Shown here piece by piece: positions 1 through 8,673 of a stretch of 64,000 nt of DNA. The translations under genes were made by a program, and so were the position numbers. How positions within the stretch are numbered: position 1 is the stretch's first letter; every line of letters starts with the position of its first letter. The stretch is from positions 248,001 to 312,000 of the forward strand of contig CBDCFT010000003.1 of NCBI GenBank assembly GCA_965216365.1, read 5' to 3'. The notes beneath the pieces are model-generated. The model did not search any database, had not been told where the DNA came from, and saw only the letters and a list, made by a program, of their open reading frames with translations. The DNA is from CBDCFT01 sp965216365. Lineage in GTDB: Bacteria > Pseudomonadota > Gammaproteobacteria > Arenicellales > CBDCFT01.

Positions 1-1
1 G

Positions 2-805
2 ATCGAATTTCCCCAGGGACATTTTCAGAACAACGAAACCAGAAGCGGCGGTGCAGTCGGTTCGGTTGCCGTCAAATCCGCGTGGAAAATAATTGACCAG
101 CAAGCGGGTGATGACCCAACGCGTTATTACACGGTGAACGGTCATATTTCCGTGCCGGCGGATATGAGTGAAAACGGAAAGTCTTTTTGCGCGCAGGAAC
201 AACTGGGTTTAATCGGCATGCATGTCATGCGCCGCACGAAAAACGGCAACGGCGGCGATTGGATATGGACGACGTTTGAGCATGTCGATACAGCGCCCAT
301 TGCGGCGAACGCACGCCGGCCTAATCAGGTATTCGCCGACGTGTTATTTCCCGACGGTTGTCATGCACCGGAATCGGTTGAGGCCAACTATGCGTTGTAT
401 GATAGCGAATGCCAGAACTGCCCGACTAATGTAAAACCACCTGCGAACATGAAATGGGCGCAGACACCACCTTACGCTATGCGAGCGGATTTAAAGCAGG
501 GCGCTCAGGTGGTGCGTTGCTGGAGTATTTTCGAAAGCACGCAATACATCAGCGACAAATGGCGCGAAAAATTAGCGGGCACGGTATGGGCGAATTATCA
601 TTTGTTGTCGACGCAATGGAAGGGCGCACGCAGAGGTGGTTATTTTCTTGCCGGCGAGGTGCCGCGTTTTCTGACCAATTCAACCATGGAAACCTTTGAG
701 CAAGGGATTCACAATGGCACCTGTATGGGTTGTCACCTGGAAGCTTTAAGCACAGCAGGCCAGGATTCTAATTTCAGTTTCCTACTCAGGCAGGTGAGTC
801 GGTAG
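2..805 (+). CDS. C-terminal part of a protein with one c-type haem motif
   Basis: The reading frame is open from the left edge of the window, so the gene starts outside it and only about the last 267 residues are visible. A single CxxCH motif (CMGCH, about 25 residues from the end) suggests covalent haem c attachment, and a CxxC pair (CQNC) lies earlier. The segment contains aromatic-rich blocks (GGDWIWTTFEH) that I cannot assign to a named family. A protein with this motif is normally exported and matured in the periplasm, but the signal peptide would be upstream of the window. Function is unknown; a role in electron transfer is only an inference from the motif. Confidence 0.6.
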   Translation: MEFPQGHFQNNETRSGGAVGSVAVKSAWKIIDQQAGDDPTRYYTVNGHISVPADMSENGKSFCAQEQLGLIGMHVMRRTKNGNGGDWIWTTFEHVDTAPIAANARRPNQVFADVLFPDGCHAPESVEANYALYDSECQNCPTNVKPPANMKWAQTPPYAMRADLKQGAQVVRCWSIFESTQYISDKWREKLAGTVWANYHLLSTQWKGARRGGYFLAGEVPRFLTNSTMETFEQGIHNGTCMGCHLEALSTAGQDSNFSFLLRQVSR

Positions 806-840
806 TAGTATTTTTTATCGTGTTTGGCGATTGGTTGTTG

Positions 841-1079
841 GCTTTCAGCATTCAGTTGCACAGCGGCTCGTTTCTAACTTCGTGTTATCGCGAGGAGTAA
901 AGGGGCGAAGCAATTTCTTTTAGTTACCAATTTTCGGCGGTCAGCAGTCAGTTGTAGGAGCGAGCTTGCTCGCGAACCACCAACCATATTTAACACGATT
1001 CGCGACCAAGCTTGTTCCTGCGAAGGCAGGGGTCGCTCCCGCAAAAGTCAACAACCAAGTACTGAGCACTGACAGCTAA
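841..1079. repeat. Intergenic stretch of dispersed repeats
   Basis: This gap between convergent genes holds no gene. It contains three degenerate heptad-like units of the CTTTCAGCATTCAGT type (841-858, 936-955, 1062-1079). It also has a REP-like palindrome, TAGGAGCGAGCTTGCTCGCGAA (955-976 plus one flanking base), followed by a diverged inverted copy (about 997-1044). Both families recur elsewhere in the window. The paired palindromes could act as a bidirectional transcription stop, but no T-run is evident. Confidence 0.6.
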
Positions 1080-3989
1080 TCAAGCCGCATCCTCCATGTA
1101 CGATTCCATCGGCGGGCAACTGCATACCACATGGCGATCGCCATAGACATTATCGACGCGTCCAACCGGTGGCCAGTATTTATTGTGTCTGACGGCGTCG
1201 TTGGGAAAGAACGCGGCTTCACGAGAATAAGGCCGGCCCCAGTCGTCGCTGACCAGCAGCTCGTATGAATGCGGCGCATTGCGTAACAGGTTATTTTCTG
1301 CATCCGTCGTGCCGTTTTCCACGTCTTCGATTTCCTTGCGTATGGAGATCATGGCGTCGCAAAAACGATCCAGTTCATCCTTACATTCGCTTTCCGTCGG
1401 TTCAATCATCAAGGCGTCATGTACCGGCCAGGACATGGTCGGTGCATGAAAACCATAGTCCATTAAGCGTTTGGCCACATCTTCAACGGATATTCCCGAT
1501 GATTCTTTAAGTGGCGCAAGATCGACAATACATTCGTGCGCAACCATACCGTTTTTGCCGGTATAAACGACCGGGTAGTACGGATTAAGCCGTTGCGCGA
1601 TGTAATTTGCATTGAGAATGGCAATCTCGCTCGCGCGCTTGAGTCCCGGCCCGCCCATCATCGCAATGTAAGCCCAGGACACCGGCAGGATGCTGGCCGA
1701 ACCCCAGGGTGCTGCCGCGACCGCACCTACGGTACTGTGGCCACGCGATGCCGGGTTAACACCGTCGACCAGTGGGTGATCCGGCAGGAATGGTGCGAGA
1801 TGGCTTTTAACGCCAATGGGCCCCATGCCAGGGCCGCCACCACCGTGAGGAATAGCAAAGGTCTTGTGTAAGTTAATGTGCGAAACGTCGGCGCCGATTT
1901 CACCGGGTCTGCAAATACCCAGCAGTGCATTGAGGTTGGCGCCGTCCATGTAAACCTGACCGCCGTTGTCATGAATGATTTCACAGATCTCGACAATACT
2001 TTCTTCGAACACGCCGTGGGTGGACGGGTAGGTAACCATGAGCGCAGCGAGGTTGGCTTGATGTTGGGTCGCCTTGGTGCGTAAGTCATCCAGATCGATG
2101 TTGCCGTCGTCATCGCATCCGATGACTAAAACTTTCAATCCGGCCATGATTGCGCTAGCCGGGTTTGTACCGTGTGCGGAAGAGGGGATTAAACAAATGT
2201 CGCGCTGCTCCTCGCCGCGGCTTTTGTGATATGCGCGTATGCACAACAAGCCGGTGTATTCGCCCTGGGATCCGGCATTCGGTTGCAGGGATACATCATC
2301 GAAACCAGTGACCTCGCACAACATGTCTTCAAGTTCTTCGAATAATTGCTGGAAGCCCTGGGTTTGATCCAGTGGCGCGAACGGATGCATGGCGCTGAAC
2401 TGGCGATAAGACACCGGCAGTAATTCCGTCGTGCCGTTCAATTTCATGGTGCACGAACCGAGCGGAATCATGGATTGCCCCAGTGTAATATCTTTAGCCG
2501 CCTGCCGGCGCAGGTAGCGCATCATTTCGGTTTCGGAATGAAACTTGTTAAACAACGGATGGGTTAAATAGTCGCTGGTGCGGCGCAGCGGTTCCGGTAA
2601 GCATTCTTCAACGGTTTTATCCAGATCAAAAATTTCAATCTTGTCGTCGGCATAAGTGTCAAACACACGCCACAAGGCTGCGATGTTTCGGCGTCGTGTG
2701 GTTTCGTCCAGGCTGATGCCTACGTGGTCGGCGTCGATAACACGCAAGTTGATGCGTGATTCGCGCGCCTTGGCCGCAATACGATTGGCCAGGCCCGGCA
2801 CATGCACGCAAATGGTGTCGAAGAACGCTTCATTGGTAATCTCAAAACCCAGACGTCGCAGACCTTCAGCCAGAATCGATGTGACCCGGTGCACCCGCGT
2901 GCCTATCGTTTTGATGCCTTTAGGGCCGTGATACATGCCGTACAGGGTTGCGAGAACCGCCAACAGTACTTGTGATGTGCAAATATTACTGGTCGCTTTT
3001 TCACGTCGAATGTGTTGCTCGCGGGTTTGTAACGCCATACGCAGGGCAGGCTTACCCTGGGAGTCGATAGAGACACCGATAATGCGTCCGGGCGTCGAGC
3101 GCTTGTAATTTTCCCGGGTCGCGAAAAAGGCGGCATGCGGCCCGCCGTAACCCATGGGCACACCAAAGCGTTGTGTGCTGCCGACGACGATATCGGCGCC
3201 CATCTCGCCTGGCGGTTTAAGTATAGTCAATGCCAATAAGTCTGACGCAACAGTGGCAAGCGCTTTCTTTTCGTGCGTTTTGTTTATAACTTCGGTTAGA
3301 TCTTTTACGTCACCGGTGGAACCTGGGTATTGCAGCAACACGCCAAAAAAATCATGCTTATCCAGTTCGCTGAATGCGTCACCGACTACGATATCAAAGC
3401 CCATGTAACCAGCGCGTGTTTGTATGACCGCCAGGGTTTGTGGATGACAGTCCTGGTGTACGAAGTAAGTTGATGATTTACTTTTTGCGATTCGTTTGGA
3501 CATGGCCATGGCTTCGGCTGCCGCGGTGGCTTCGTCAAGCAACGATGCGTTGGCCAGTTCCATACCGGTCAAGTCCATTACCATTTGTTGATAATTCAAC
3601 AACACTTCCAAACGGCCCTGGCTGACTTCAGCCTGGTAGGGCGTGTAGGCGGTATACCAATCCGGGTTTTCCAACACGTTGCGTTTAATGACATTGGGCA
3701 TGATGGTGCCGTAGTAGCCCATTCCTATCATGGAAATAAAAATCTTGTTGCGTTCACGCATACGGCGTAAATAGGTGACCGTCGCACGTTCGCTTTTTGC
3801 TATTTGCAAGTCCAGTGGTTTGTCGGTGCGTATATTTTCCGGCACCGACTTGTCGATCATTTCATCCAGCGATGACAAGCCCAGGCTCTCGAGCATCTCA
3901 TCAACCTGCGGTTGATCCGGTCCAATATGCCGGCGAATAAAATCGCCTCGCATTTCCAGTTGTTCCAACGACCGGCGTTCTTCAGACAT
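1080..3989 (-). CDS. gcvP: Glycine dehydrogenase (decarboxylating), P protein of the glycine cleavage system
   Basis: This PLP enzyme decarboxylates glycine and transfers the aminomethyl group to the lipoyl arm of GcvH. The 969 residues match the usual single-chain (fused alpha/beta) P protein. The PLP lysine is K709 in NLHKTFAIPHGGGGPGMG, followed by the glycine-rich loop; the N-terminal half has the typical FIRRHIGPD start. It is the last gene of gcvT-gcvH-gcvP on the minus strand, 42 bp after gcvH. The start ATG at 3989 fits the family N terminus. Its stop codon touches a dispersed repeat at 1062-1080. Confidence 0.97.
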   Translation of the reverse strand: MSEERRSLEQLEMRGDFIRRHIGPDQPQVDEMLESLGLSSLDEMIDKSVPENIRTDKPLDLQIAKSERATVTYLRRMRERNKIFISMIGMGYYGTIMPNVIKRNVLENPDWYTAYTPYQAEVSQGRLEVLLNYQQMVMDLTGMELANASLLDEATAAAEAMAMSKRIAKSKSSTYFVHQDCHPQTLAVIQTRAGYMGFDIVVGDAFSELDKHDFFGVLLQYPGSTGDVKDLTEVINKTHEKKALATVASDLLALTILKPPGEMGADIVVGSTQRFGVPMGYGGPHAAFFATRENYKRSTPGRIIGVSIDSQGKPALRMALQTREQHIRREKATSNICTSQVLLAVLATLYGMYHGPKGIKTIGTRVHRVTSILAEGLRRLGFEITNEAFFDTICVHVPGLANRIAAKARESRINLRVIDADHVGISLDETTRRRNIAALWRVFDTYADDKIEIFDLDKTVEECLPEPLRRTSDYLTHPLFNKFHSETEMMRYLRRQAAKDITLGQSMIPLGSCTMKLNGTTELLPVSYRQFSAMHPFAPLDQTQGFQQLFEELEDMLCEVTGFDDVSLQPNAGSQGEYTGLLCIRAYHKSRGEEQRDICLIPSSAHGTNPASAIMAGLKVLVIGCDDDGNIDLDDLRTKATQHQANLAALMVTYPSTHGVFEESIVEICEIIHDNGGQVYMDGANLNALLGICRPGEIGADVSHINLHKTFAIPHGGGGPGMGPIGVKSHLAPFLPDHPLVDGVNPASRGHSTVGAVAAAPWGSASILPVSWAYIAMMGGPGLKRASEIAILNANYIAQRLNPYYPVVYTGKNGMVAHECIVDLAPLKESSGISVEDVAKRLMDYGFHAPTMSWPVHDALMIEPTESECKDELDRFCDAMISIRKEIEDVENGTTDAENNLLRNAPHSYELLVSDDWGRPYSREAAFFPNDAVRHNKYWPPVGRVDNVYGDRHVVCSCPPMESYMEDAA

Positions 3990-4031
3990 GAATTTTGCTC
4001 CCGTTAAATTCGAAATAGTAATGCGAGATAG

Positions 4032-4415
4032 TTATGCCAGGTTCTTTACAAAAGAACGGTAGGCTTCTTCGTCCATTAAGTCATCCAGTTCGGAAAGATC
4101 GCCGGTTTTGACTTTAAAAAACCATCCTTCCGTTTCAGGGTTATCGTTTACTATTCCCGGTTCATCGGTCAGTGCTTCATTAACTTCCAGAATGCTGCCA
4201 GTGACCGGGGATTTGACATCGCCGGCGGCTTTAACCGATTCGATGACTGCTGCTTCGTCACCCTGGGTAATATCGGCCCCTACCTCCGGTAGTTCGATGA
4301 ACACCAGTTCTCCCAGTTGCTCCTGCGCGTAATCGGTGATGCCGACAACAACCGCGTCGTCATCATCATCGATACGTACCCATTCGTGGTCTTCGGTAAA
4401 TTTTATTGTGCTCAT
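4032..4415 (-). CDS. gcvH: Glycine cleavage system H protein (lipoyl carrier)
   Basis: A 127-residue shuttle protein carrying the aminomethyl group from GcvP to GcvT and then the reduced lipoate to dihydrolipoamide dehydrogenase. The lipoylated lysine is K62 in the motif IESVKAAGDVKSP, exactly as in the family. Length is standard. An unusual acidic run (IDDDDD, residues 16-20) lies in the N-terminal strand region. It sits between gcvT and gcvP and is presumably co-transcribed with them; the 62 bp between gcvT and gcvH contain a dispersed repeat. Confidence 0.97.
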   Translation of the reverse strand: MSTIKFTEDHEWVRIDDDDDAVVVGITDYAQEQLGELVFIELPEVGADITQGDEAAVIESVKAAGDVKSPVTGSILEVNEALTDEPGIVNDNPETEGWFFKVKTGDLSELDDLMDEEAYRSFVKNLA

Positions 4416-4440
4416 TGTTTGATCCTCGGTTTTTGGTTTT

Positions 4441-4470
4441 GCTATCAGCTATTAGCATTCAGCTGTCAGT
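4441..4470. repeat. Heptad-type dispersed repeat between gcvT and gcvH
   Basis: The segment reads as successive degenerate 7-mers (GCTATCA, GCTATTA, GCATTCA, GCTGTCA). The same kind of sequence occurs in at least seven other intergenic places in the window. Here it lies inside an operon, so it is likely transcribed. Confidence 0.6.
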
Positions 4471-4477
4471 AAAAAAC

Positions 4478-5581
4478 TCATCCTCTATAATAACGTTGTT
4501 TTACAAATGGCAGTTTTGCTACCTCTATGGGCAGCGGTTTGTCGCGCACGATTGCGGCTATCTCCGTACCAGGTTCAATATAGTCCGCATCGACATAACC
4601 CATGGCGATAGGTTTGCTGAGACTGGGACTGAATCCACCACTGGTGACCTTGCCGATGGTTTTCGCGGAGTTGTCGACAATGACAGCGTCCTCGCGAACC
4701 GGTGCGCGGCCCTGTGGTTGTAAGCCAACGCGGCGACGATTCGCGCTGTCTTGTAATTGTTCATAGATAATGCTGTCGCCGGGAAAACCGCCAGCACGTT
4801 CTCCATCTTTGCGCCGGCTTTTAGAGATGGCCCAGGTCAGTGACGCCTCCACGGGTGTTGTTTGTTCGTTCATATCGTGACCATACAAACACAATCCTGC
4901 TTCCAGACGCAGGGAATCGCGTGCACCGAGACCAATAGGTTCCACAGCGTCGTGTGCTAACAGCATACGCGCAAGTAGTTCGGCGTCACTATCCGGGATC
5001 GATAATTCAAAACCATCTTCGCCGGTGTAGCCAGAACGCGTCATAAAACAATCGATACCGGCAATCGTTGTACGCAGTGCATGCATGAATTTCAGACTTG
5101 CGAGTTCGGGAACATGCTCGGACAAAACTTCTGCTGCACGTGGGCCTTGCAAGGCAAGCAAAGATCGGTTCTCTATCCACTCAACATCACAATTCGGGGA
5201 CAAATTAGCAGACAAATGTTCAAAATCATTTTCTTTGCACGCAGCGTTGACTACCAGGAAAAAGTATTCGCCTGCGTTTGTGATCATCAAATCATCCAGG
5301 ATGCCGCCTTGGTCGTTAGTGAAAAAAGCGTAACGTTGTTTGTACTCACCAAGACCGATTACATCCATTGGCACCAGCGACTCTAGTCGTGCGGCCACAT
5401 TGCCTCCGGTAATCTTGACCTGACCCATGTGCGAGACATCAAACAGGCCGGCGTGTTCACGCGTATGCAGATGTTCTTTGATAATGCCGTTAGGGTATTG
5501 CACCGGCATTTGATATCCGGCGAAGGGGACAATTCTGGCGCCGAGTTCTTTGTGCAATTCGAGTAACGGTGTCGCTTTCAT
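4478..5581 (-). CDS. gcvT: Glycine cleavage system T protein (aminomethyltransferase)
   Basis: It transfers the methylene carbon from aminomethyl-GcvH to tetrahydrofolate and releases ammonia. I place the start at ATG 5581, giving 367 residues (MKATPLLELHKELGARIVPFAGYQMPVQY), the family length. An in-frame TTG at 5641 would add 20 residues unlike the family and seems unlikely. The folate-binding domain (GQVKITG, then GYTGEDGFE) and the C-terminal barrel (SGGFSPSLSKPIAMGYV) are intact. It heads the minus-strand gcvTHP unit and is divergent from the asparaginase-family gene. I see no glycine riboswitch in the 160 bp between them. Confidence 0.95.
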   Translation of the reverse strand: MKATPLLELHKELGARIVPFAGYQMPVQYPNGIIKEHLHTREHAGLFDVSHMGQVKITGGNVAARLESLVPMDVIGLGEYKQRYAFFTNDQGGILDDLMITNAGEYFFLVVNAACKENDFEHLSANLSPNCDVEWIENRSLLALQGPRAAEVLSEHVPELASLKFMHALRTTIAGIDCFMTRSGYTGEDGFELSIPDSDAELLARMLLAHDAVEPIGLGARDSLRLEAGLCLYGHDMNEQTTPVEASLTWAISKSRRKDGERAGGFPGDSIIYEQLQDSANRRRVGLQPQGRAPVREDAVIVDNSAKTIGKVTSGGFSPSLSKPIAMGYVDADYIEPGTEIAAIVRDKPLPIEVAKLPFVKQRYYRG

Positions 5582-5741
5582 GGTTTTCAGGTTTACTAAG
5601 ATATCAAAGGCTAATTTATCGCGCTTCGATTGAAAGGCCAACTACTTTGAGTATAAAACCCAAATAAAGTTTGGCAAGCTCAAAATTTGCTGTAGTAGTA
5701 TCGCGGGTTTATATGAGTGAAAACAGACCGGTTCCGCAATA

Positions 5742-6752
5742 GTGTATCCAGATAACAATCCAGTATTGGTCGAAGTCAGCCGTGGCGATGCGGTGGAAAG
5801 CGTGCATCGAGGCACGGTAGCTGTGGTCGATGACAGTGGCCAGGTATTGGAATCATGGGGAGACATTTTACAACCCGTATATCCTCGCTCTGCGATTAAG
5901 CCTATTCAGGCATTGCCTTTGATTGAGACCGGTGCGGCCGATCATTTCAAGTTAAGCAATAAACGCATCGCGTTGGCCTGTGCCTCGCACAGCGGCGAGC
6001 CGCAGCATGTGAGTGAAGTTCTGCGCTGGCTGGATGACCTGGGTCTCAGCAACGCTGACCTGGAATGCGGTGCGCACGCACCCAAACACAAAAACGCCCG
6101 GGAACGTTTGCGCCAGGCTGAGGAATCTCCCCGTGCCGTGCACAATAATTGTTCCGGTAAACATGCCGGTTTTCTGTGTACCGCCGTGCATACCGATGTC
6201 GATCCAGCGGGTTATATTGAAACGGATCATCCGGTGCAAGTGTGGGTACGTGAGACTATTGCGGAGGTGACTGGACACGAACTCGAGGGAAGCCCGCTTG
6301 GTGTTGACGGGTGTGGCGTACCTACCTACGCGATTCCACTGCGTTCTTTTGCTTTTGGCATGGCTTGTCTGGGTACAGGCAAGGGCATGAATAGAACACG
6401 CGCCGAGGCCGCGCAACGTATTCGCGAGGCGATGGTGACTGAACCTGCCATGGTAGCCGGTAGTGACCGCTTCTGTACGCATGTTATGCGGGCCGCGGCG
6501 GGCGAGATCATTGTCAAAACCGGCGCCGAGGGGGTGTTCGCGGCGGCGGTACCAGCCAAGCGTATCGGTATTGCGCTTAAAATAGACGACGGCCATACCC
6601 GCGCGTCCGAAGTGGCGACCGCTGCTTTATTGCGGCGCTACCTTGACGGCAAGGCATTCGATTACTTGAATCAAATTTGTCATAAACCCATCGCCAATGT
6701 GGTCGGCAAAATTGTCGGTGAGATTCGACCGGCCGAAAACTGGTTACAGTGA
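5742..6752 (+). CDS. Asparaginase II family protein
   Basis: 336 residues of the Asparaginase_II (PF06089-type) family, which is distinct from the classical AnsA/AnsB fold. Visible family features are NPVLVEVSRGDAVESVHRG near the N terminus, SAIKPIQALPLIE, CASHSGEPQHVSEVLRWL, HNNCSGKHAGFLC and GVDGCGVPTYAIPL. The likely activity is hydrolysis of asparagine or a related amide in the cytoplasm. The only start that keeps the frame and the conserved N terminus is GTG at 5742; a nearby ATG at 5714 runs into a stop. The 4-bp overlap with the next open frame, and the ureohydrolase just downstream, suggest a nitrogen-release operon. Confidence 0.85.
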   Translation: MYPDNNPVLVEVSRGDAVESVHRGTVAVVDDSGQVLESWGDILQPVYPRSAIKPIQALPLIETGAADHFKLSNKRIALACASHSGEPQHVSEVLRWLDDLGLSNADLECGAHAPKHKNARERLRQAEESPRAVHNNCSGKHAGFLCTAVHTDVDPAGYIETDHPVQVWVRETIAEVTGHELEGSPLGVDGCGVPTYAIPLRSFAFGMACLGTGKGMNRTRAEAAQRIREAMVTEPAMVAGSDRFCTHVMRAAAGEIIVKTGAEGVFAAAVPAKRIGIALKIDDGHTRASEVATAALLRRYLDGKAFDYLNQICHKPIANVVGKIVGEIRPAENWLQ

Positions 6753-6790
6753 TTCATAGTCGAATTCATAAACAGGTTGGAGAAAGTAGC

Positions 6791-7744
6791 ATGAGAAATG
6801 AGACCGACCCGCAAACACGGCCGCGGTACACCGGTGTGCCGACGTTTATGCGTTGCGCACACACGGACGATGAAAAGGATTGGCAAGATATTGATATTGG
6901 GTTGATAGGCGTTCCTTTCGACGGAGGTGTAACCAATCGCACCGGCGCGCGGCATGGCCCGCGCGAGATGCGCAATCAATCCAGTTTGATGCGAAAAATA
7001 AATCAAGCCAGCGGCATCTGTCCTTACGATTTATGCAAGGTCGCCGATCTTGGCGATGCCTGGGTTGAAAAACCATTCGAGCTTGAGTCCAGCCTTGATG
7101 AGATCGCTGATTTTTATGCGCGCGCCCACGCAGCCAATGTCGTGCCGGTTACTGCGGGTGGCGATCATTCAATAACTTTGCCGATTTTACGGGCTATCGC
7201 GAAAGACGAGCCGGTCGGCATGGTGCATTTTGATGCGCATTGCGATACCGGCGACGATTATCTGGGATCGCGTTTTCATCACGGCGCACCGTTTCGCCGT
7301 GCGGTTGAGGAAGGACTGCTTGACCCGAAACGTACTATTCAAATAGGGATTCGCGGTTCGCTAAATGACCCGGATGTATGGCAGTTCAGTCACGATTCGG
7401 GTATGCGGGTTGTTTATATAGAAGAGTATTACGAGTTAGGGCCGAAAGGCGTGATTGAAGAAGCACGCAAAATTGTTGGTGACGGTGCGGCGTATATCAG
7501 TTTCGATGTGGATGGACTCGATCCTGTGTTCGCTCCCGGTACCGGCACACCGGAGGTCGGTGGATTCACGACACTGGAAGCACAGATGATGATTCGTGGA
7601 TTGCAGGGTTTGAATTTAATCGGTGGTGATGTTGTGGAAGTCGCGCCACCATTCGACCCATCGGGTAACACCGCGCTGGTCGGTGCGACAATGATGTTTG
7701 AAATCTTGTGTGTTGTGGCGGATGCGGTGAGTCAGCGTAAATAA
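6791..7744 (+). CDS. speB: Agmatinase-type ureohydrolase (arginase superfamily)
   Basis: A manganese-dependent hydrolase that removes urea from a guanidino compound. The metal ligands are present: H126 (GGDHS), D148, H150 and D152 (HFDAHCDTGD), and D239/D241 (SFDVDGLDP). ATG 6791 is preferred because a GGAG Shine-Dalgarno lies at the right distance, giving 317 residues; a GTG 42 bp upstream is less likely. The segments SRFHHGAPFRRAVEEG and TPEVGGFTTLEA also occur in guanidinopropionase and guanidinobutyrase relatives, so the real substrate may not be agmatine. It follows the asparaginase-family gene closely and may share its transcript. Confidence 0.8.
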   Translation: MRNETDPQTRPRYTGVPTFMRCAHTDDEKDWQDIDIGLIGVPFDGGVTNRTGARHGPREMRNQSSLMRKINQASGICPYDLCKVADLGDAWVEKPFELESSLDEIADFYARAHAANVVPVTAGGDHSITLPILRAIAKDEPVGMVHFDAHCDTGDDYLGSRFHHGAPFRRAVEEGLLDPKRTIQIGIRGSLNDPDVWQFSHDSGMRVVYIEEYYELGPKGVIEEARKIVGDGAAYISFDVDGLDPVFAPGTGTPEVGGFTTLEAQMMIRGLQGLNLIGGDVVEVAPPFDPSGNTALVGATMMFEILCVVADAVSQRK

Positions 7745-7757
7745 TATTCTTTCGCTT

Positions 7758-7924
7758 GGCGGATGGCATCGCTACGCGATTTATCCGCCCTACCAATTCT
7801 GTAATCTTGCTTTCCAAGACAGGCATCCGGTTAGAACGCCGCCAGCTCGCTGGCTCTTTGGCTGTTGGCAATGTGTTCCGTCAAGCTAACGGAACAGACT
7901 AGTAAGAGCGATCCTGCTCGCGAA
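7758..7924. repeat. Intergenic palindromes (three different hairpins)
   Basis: The gap after the ureohydrolase contains a hairpin with arms GGCGGAT (7758-7764) and ATCCGCC (7783-7789). A second, perfect 8-bp hairpin has arms TGTTCCGT and ACGGAACA (7874-7896). A REP-like unit, GTAAGAGCGATCCTGCTCGCGAA (7902-7924, shown here only as its recognisable family), follows. No gene is seen. The second hairpin lacks a T-run, so it is not a classical terminator. Confidence 0.55.
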
Positions 7925-8007
7925 CGATTTTGTAGCAGGGCCATTATCTTGTTGAGTTTAAAAACGGTAACATAATCGCACTTGCTAAATTAAACTCAAA
8001 TTCGATC

Positions 8008-8667
8008 ATGTTCACACTCGTTATAGGAAATAAAAATTATTCGTCCTGGTCGTTGCGGCCTTGGTACCTATGCAAAAAATTCGACATTGAATTCAAAGAA
8101 GTGCGTTTGTTGTTCGATACGCCGGAGTTTTATTCAGAACTTAAAAAGTATTCACCCGCTGCAAAAGTGCCGGTAGTCGTCGATGACGGACAGTCGGTTT
8201 GGGAATCATTGGCGATTTGCGAATATCTGGCGGAAAAATATCCGAACAAAACCATGTGGCCGAAAGATATCGCAAGACGCGCACACGCCCGCGCCATTTC
8301 CTGTGAAATGATTTCGGGGTTCAGTGCCTTGCGTAACGCTATGCCCATGAATTGCCGTGCATCGGGACGCAAAGTGGATACCGATAAAGCGGTACAAAAA
8401 GACATTGATCGTATTTGCACAATATGGCGCGAATGCCGCGAGACGAATGACACATCGGATCCATGGCTGTTTGGTGAATTCAGTATTGCCGACGCCATGT
8501 ACGCGCCGGTGGCGAGCCGCTTTCGCACCTATGGTGTATCGCTGGAGCAAATCGAAAGTCGCTATGTCGATACGGTATTAAACGACCTCGTTTATCTGGA
8601 ATGGCTGGCGGACGCGAAGGCGGAAGTCGAAGTCGTCGAGCACGAAGAAGTGGGTCAACAAGCTTAG
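8008..8667 (+). CDS. Glutathione S-transferase family protein
   Basis: 219 residues with an N-terminal thioredoxin-like domain (residues 1-80; NYSSWSLRPWYLCKKF carries the likely catalytic serine; the VPVVVDD cis-proline loop and ESLAICEYL bind glutathione) and an all-helical C-terminal domain (WLFGEFSIADAMYAPVASRF). It probably conjugates or reduces small electrophiles in the cytoplasm. The start ATG at 8008 gives the family N terminus. It ends 6 bp before the aminotransferase gene, so the two are likely co-transcribed. Confidence 0.9.
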   Translation: MFTLVIGNKNYSSWSLRPWYLCKKFDIEFKEVRLLFDTPEFYSELKKYSPAAKVPVVVDDGQSVWESLAICEYLAEKYPNKTMWPKDIARRAHARAISCEMISGFSALRNAMPMNCRASGRKVDTDKAVQKDIDRICTIWRECRETNDTSDPWLFGEFSIADAMYAPVASRFRTYGVSLEQIESRYVDTVLNDLVYLEWLADAKAEVEVVEHEEVGQQA

Positions 8668-8673
8668 GTCGAA

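Noticed and set aside
5582..5741. Glycine riboswitch upstream of gcvT
   Set aside because: No conserved motif was found on the minus strand in the 160-bp gap.
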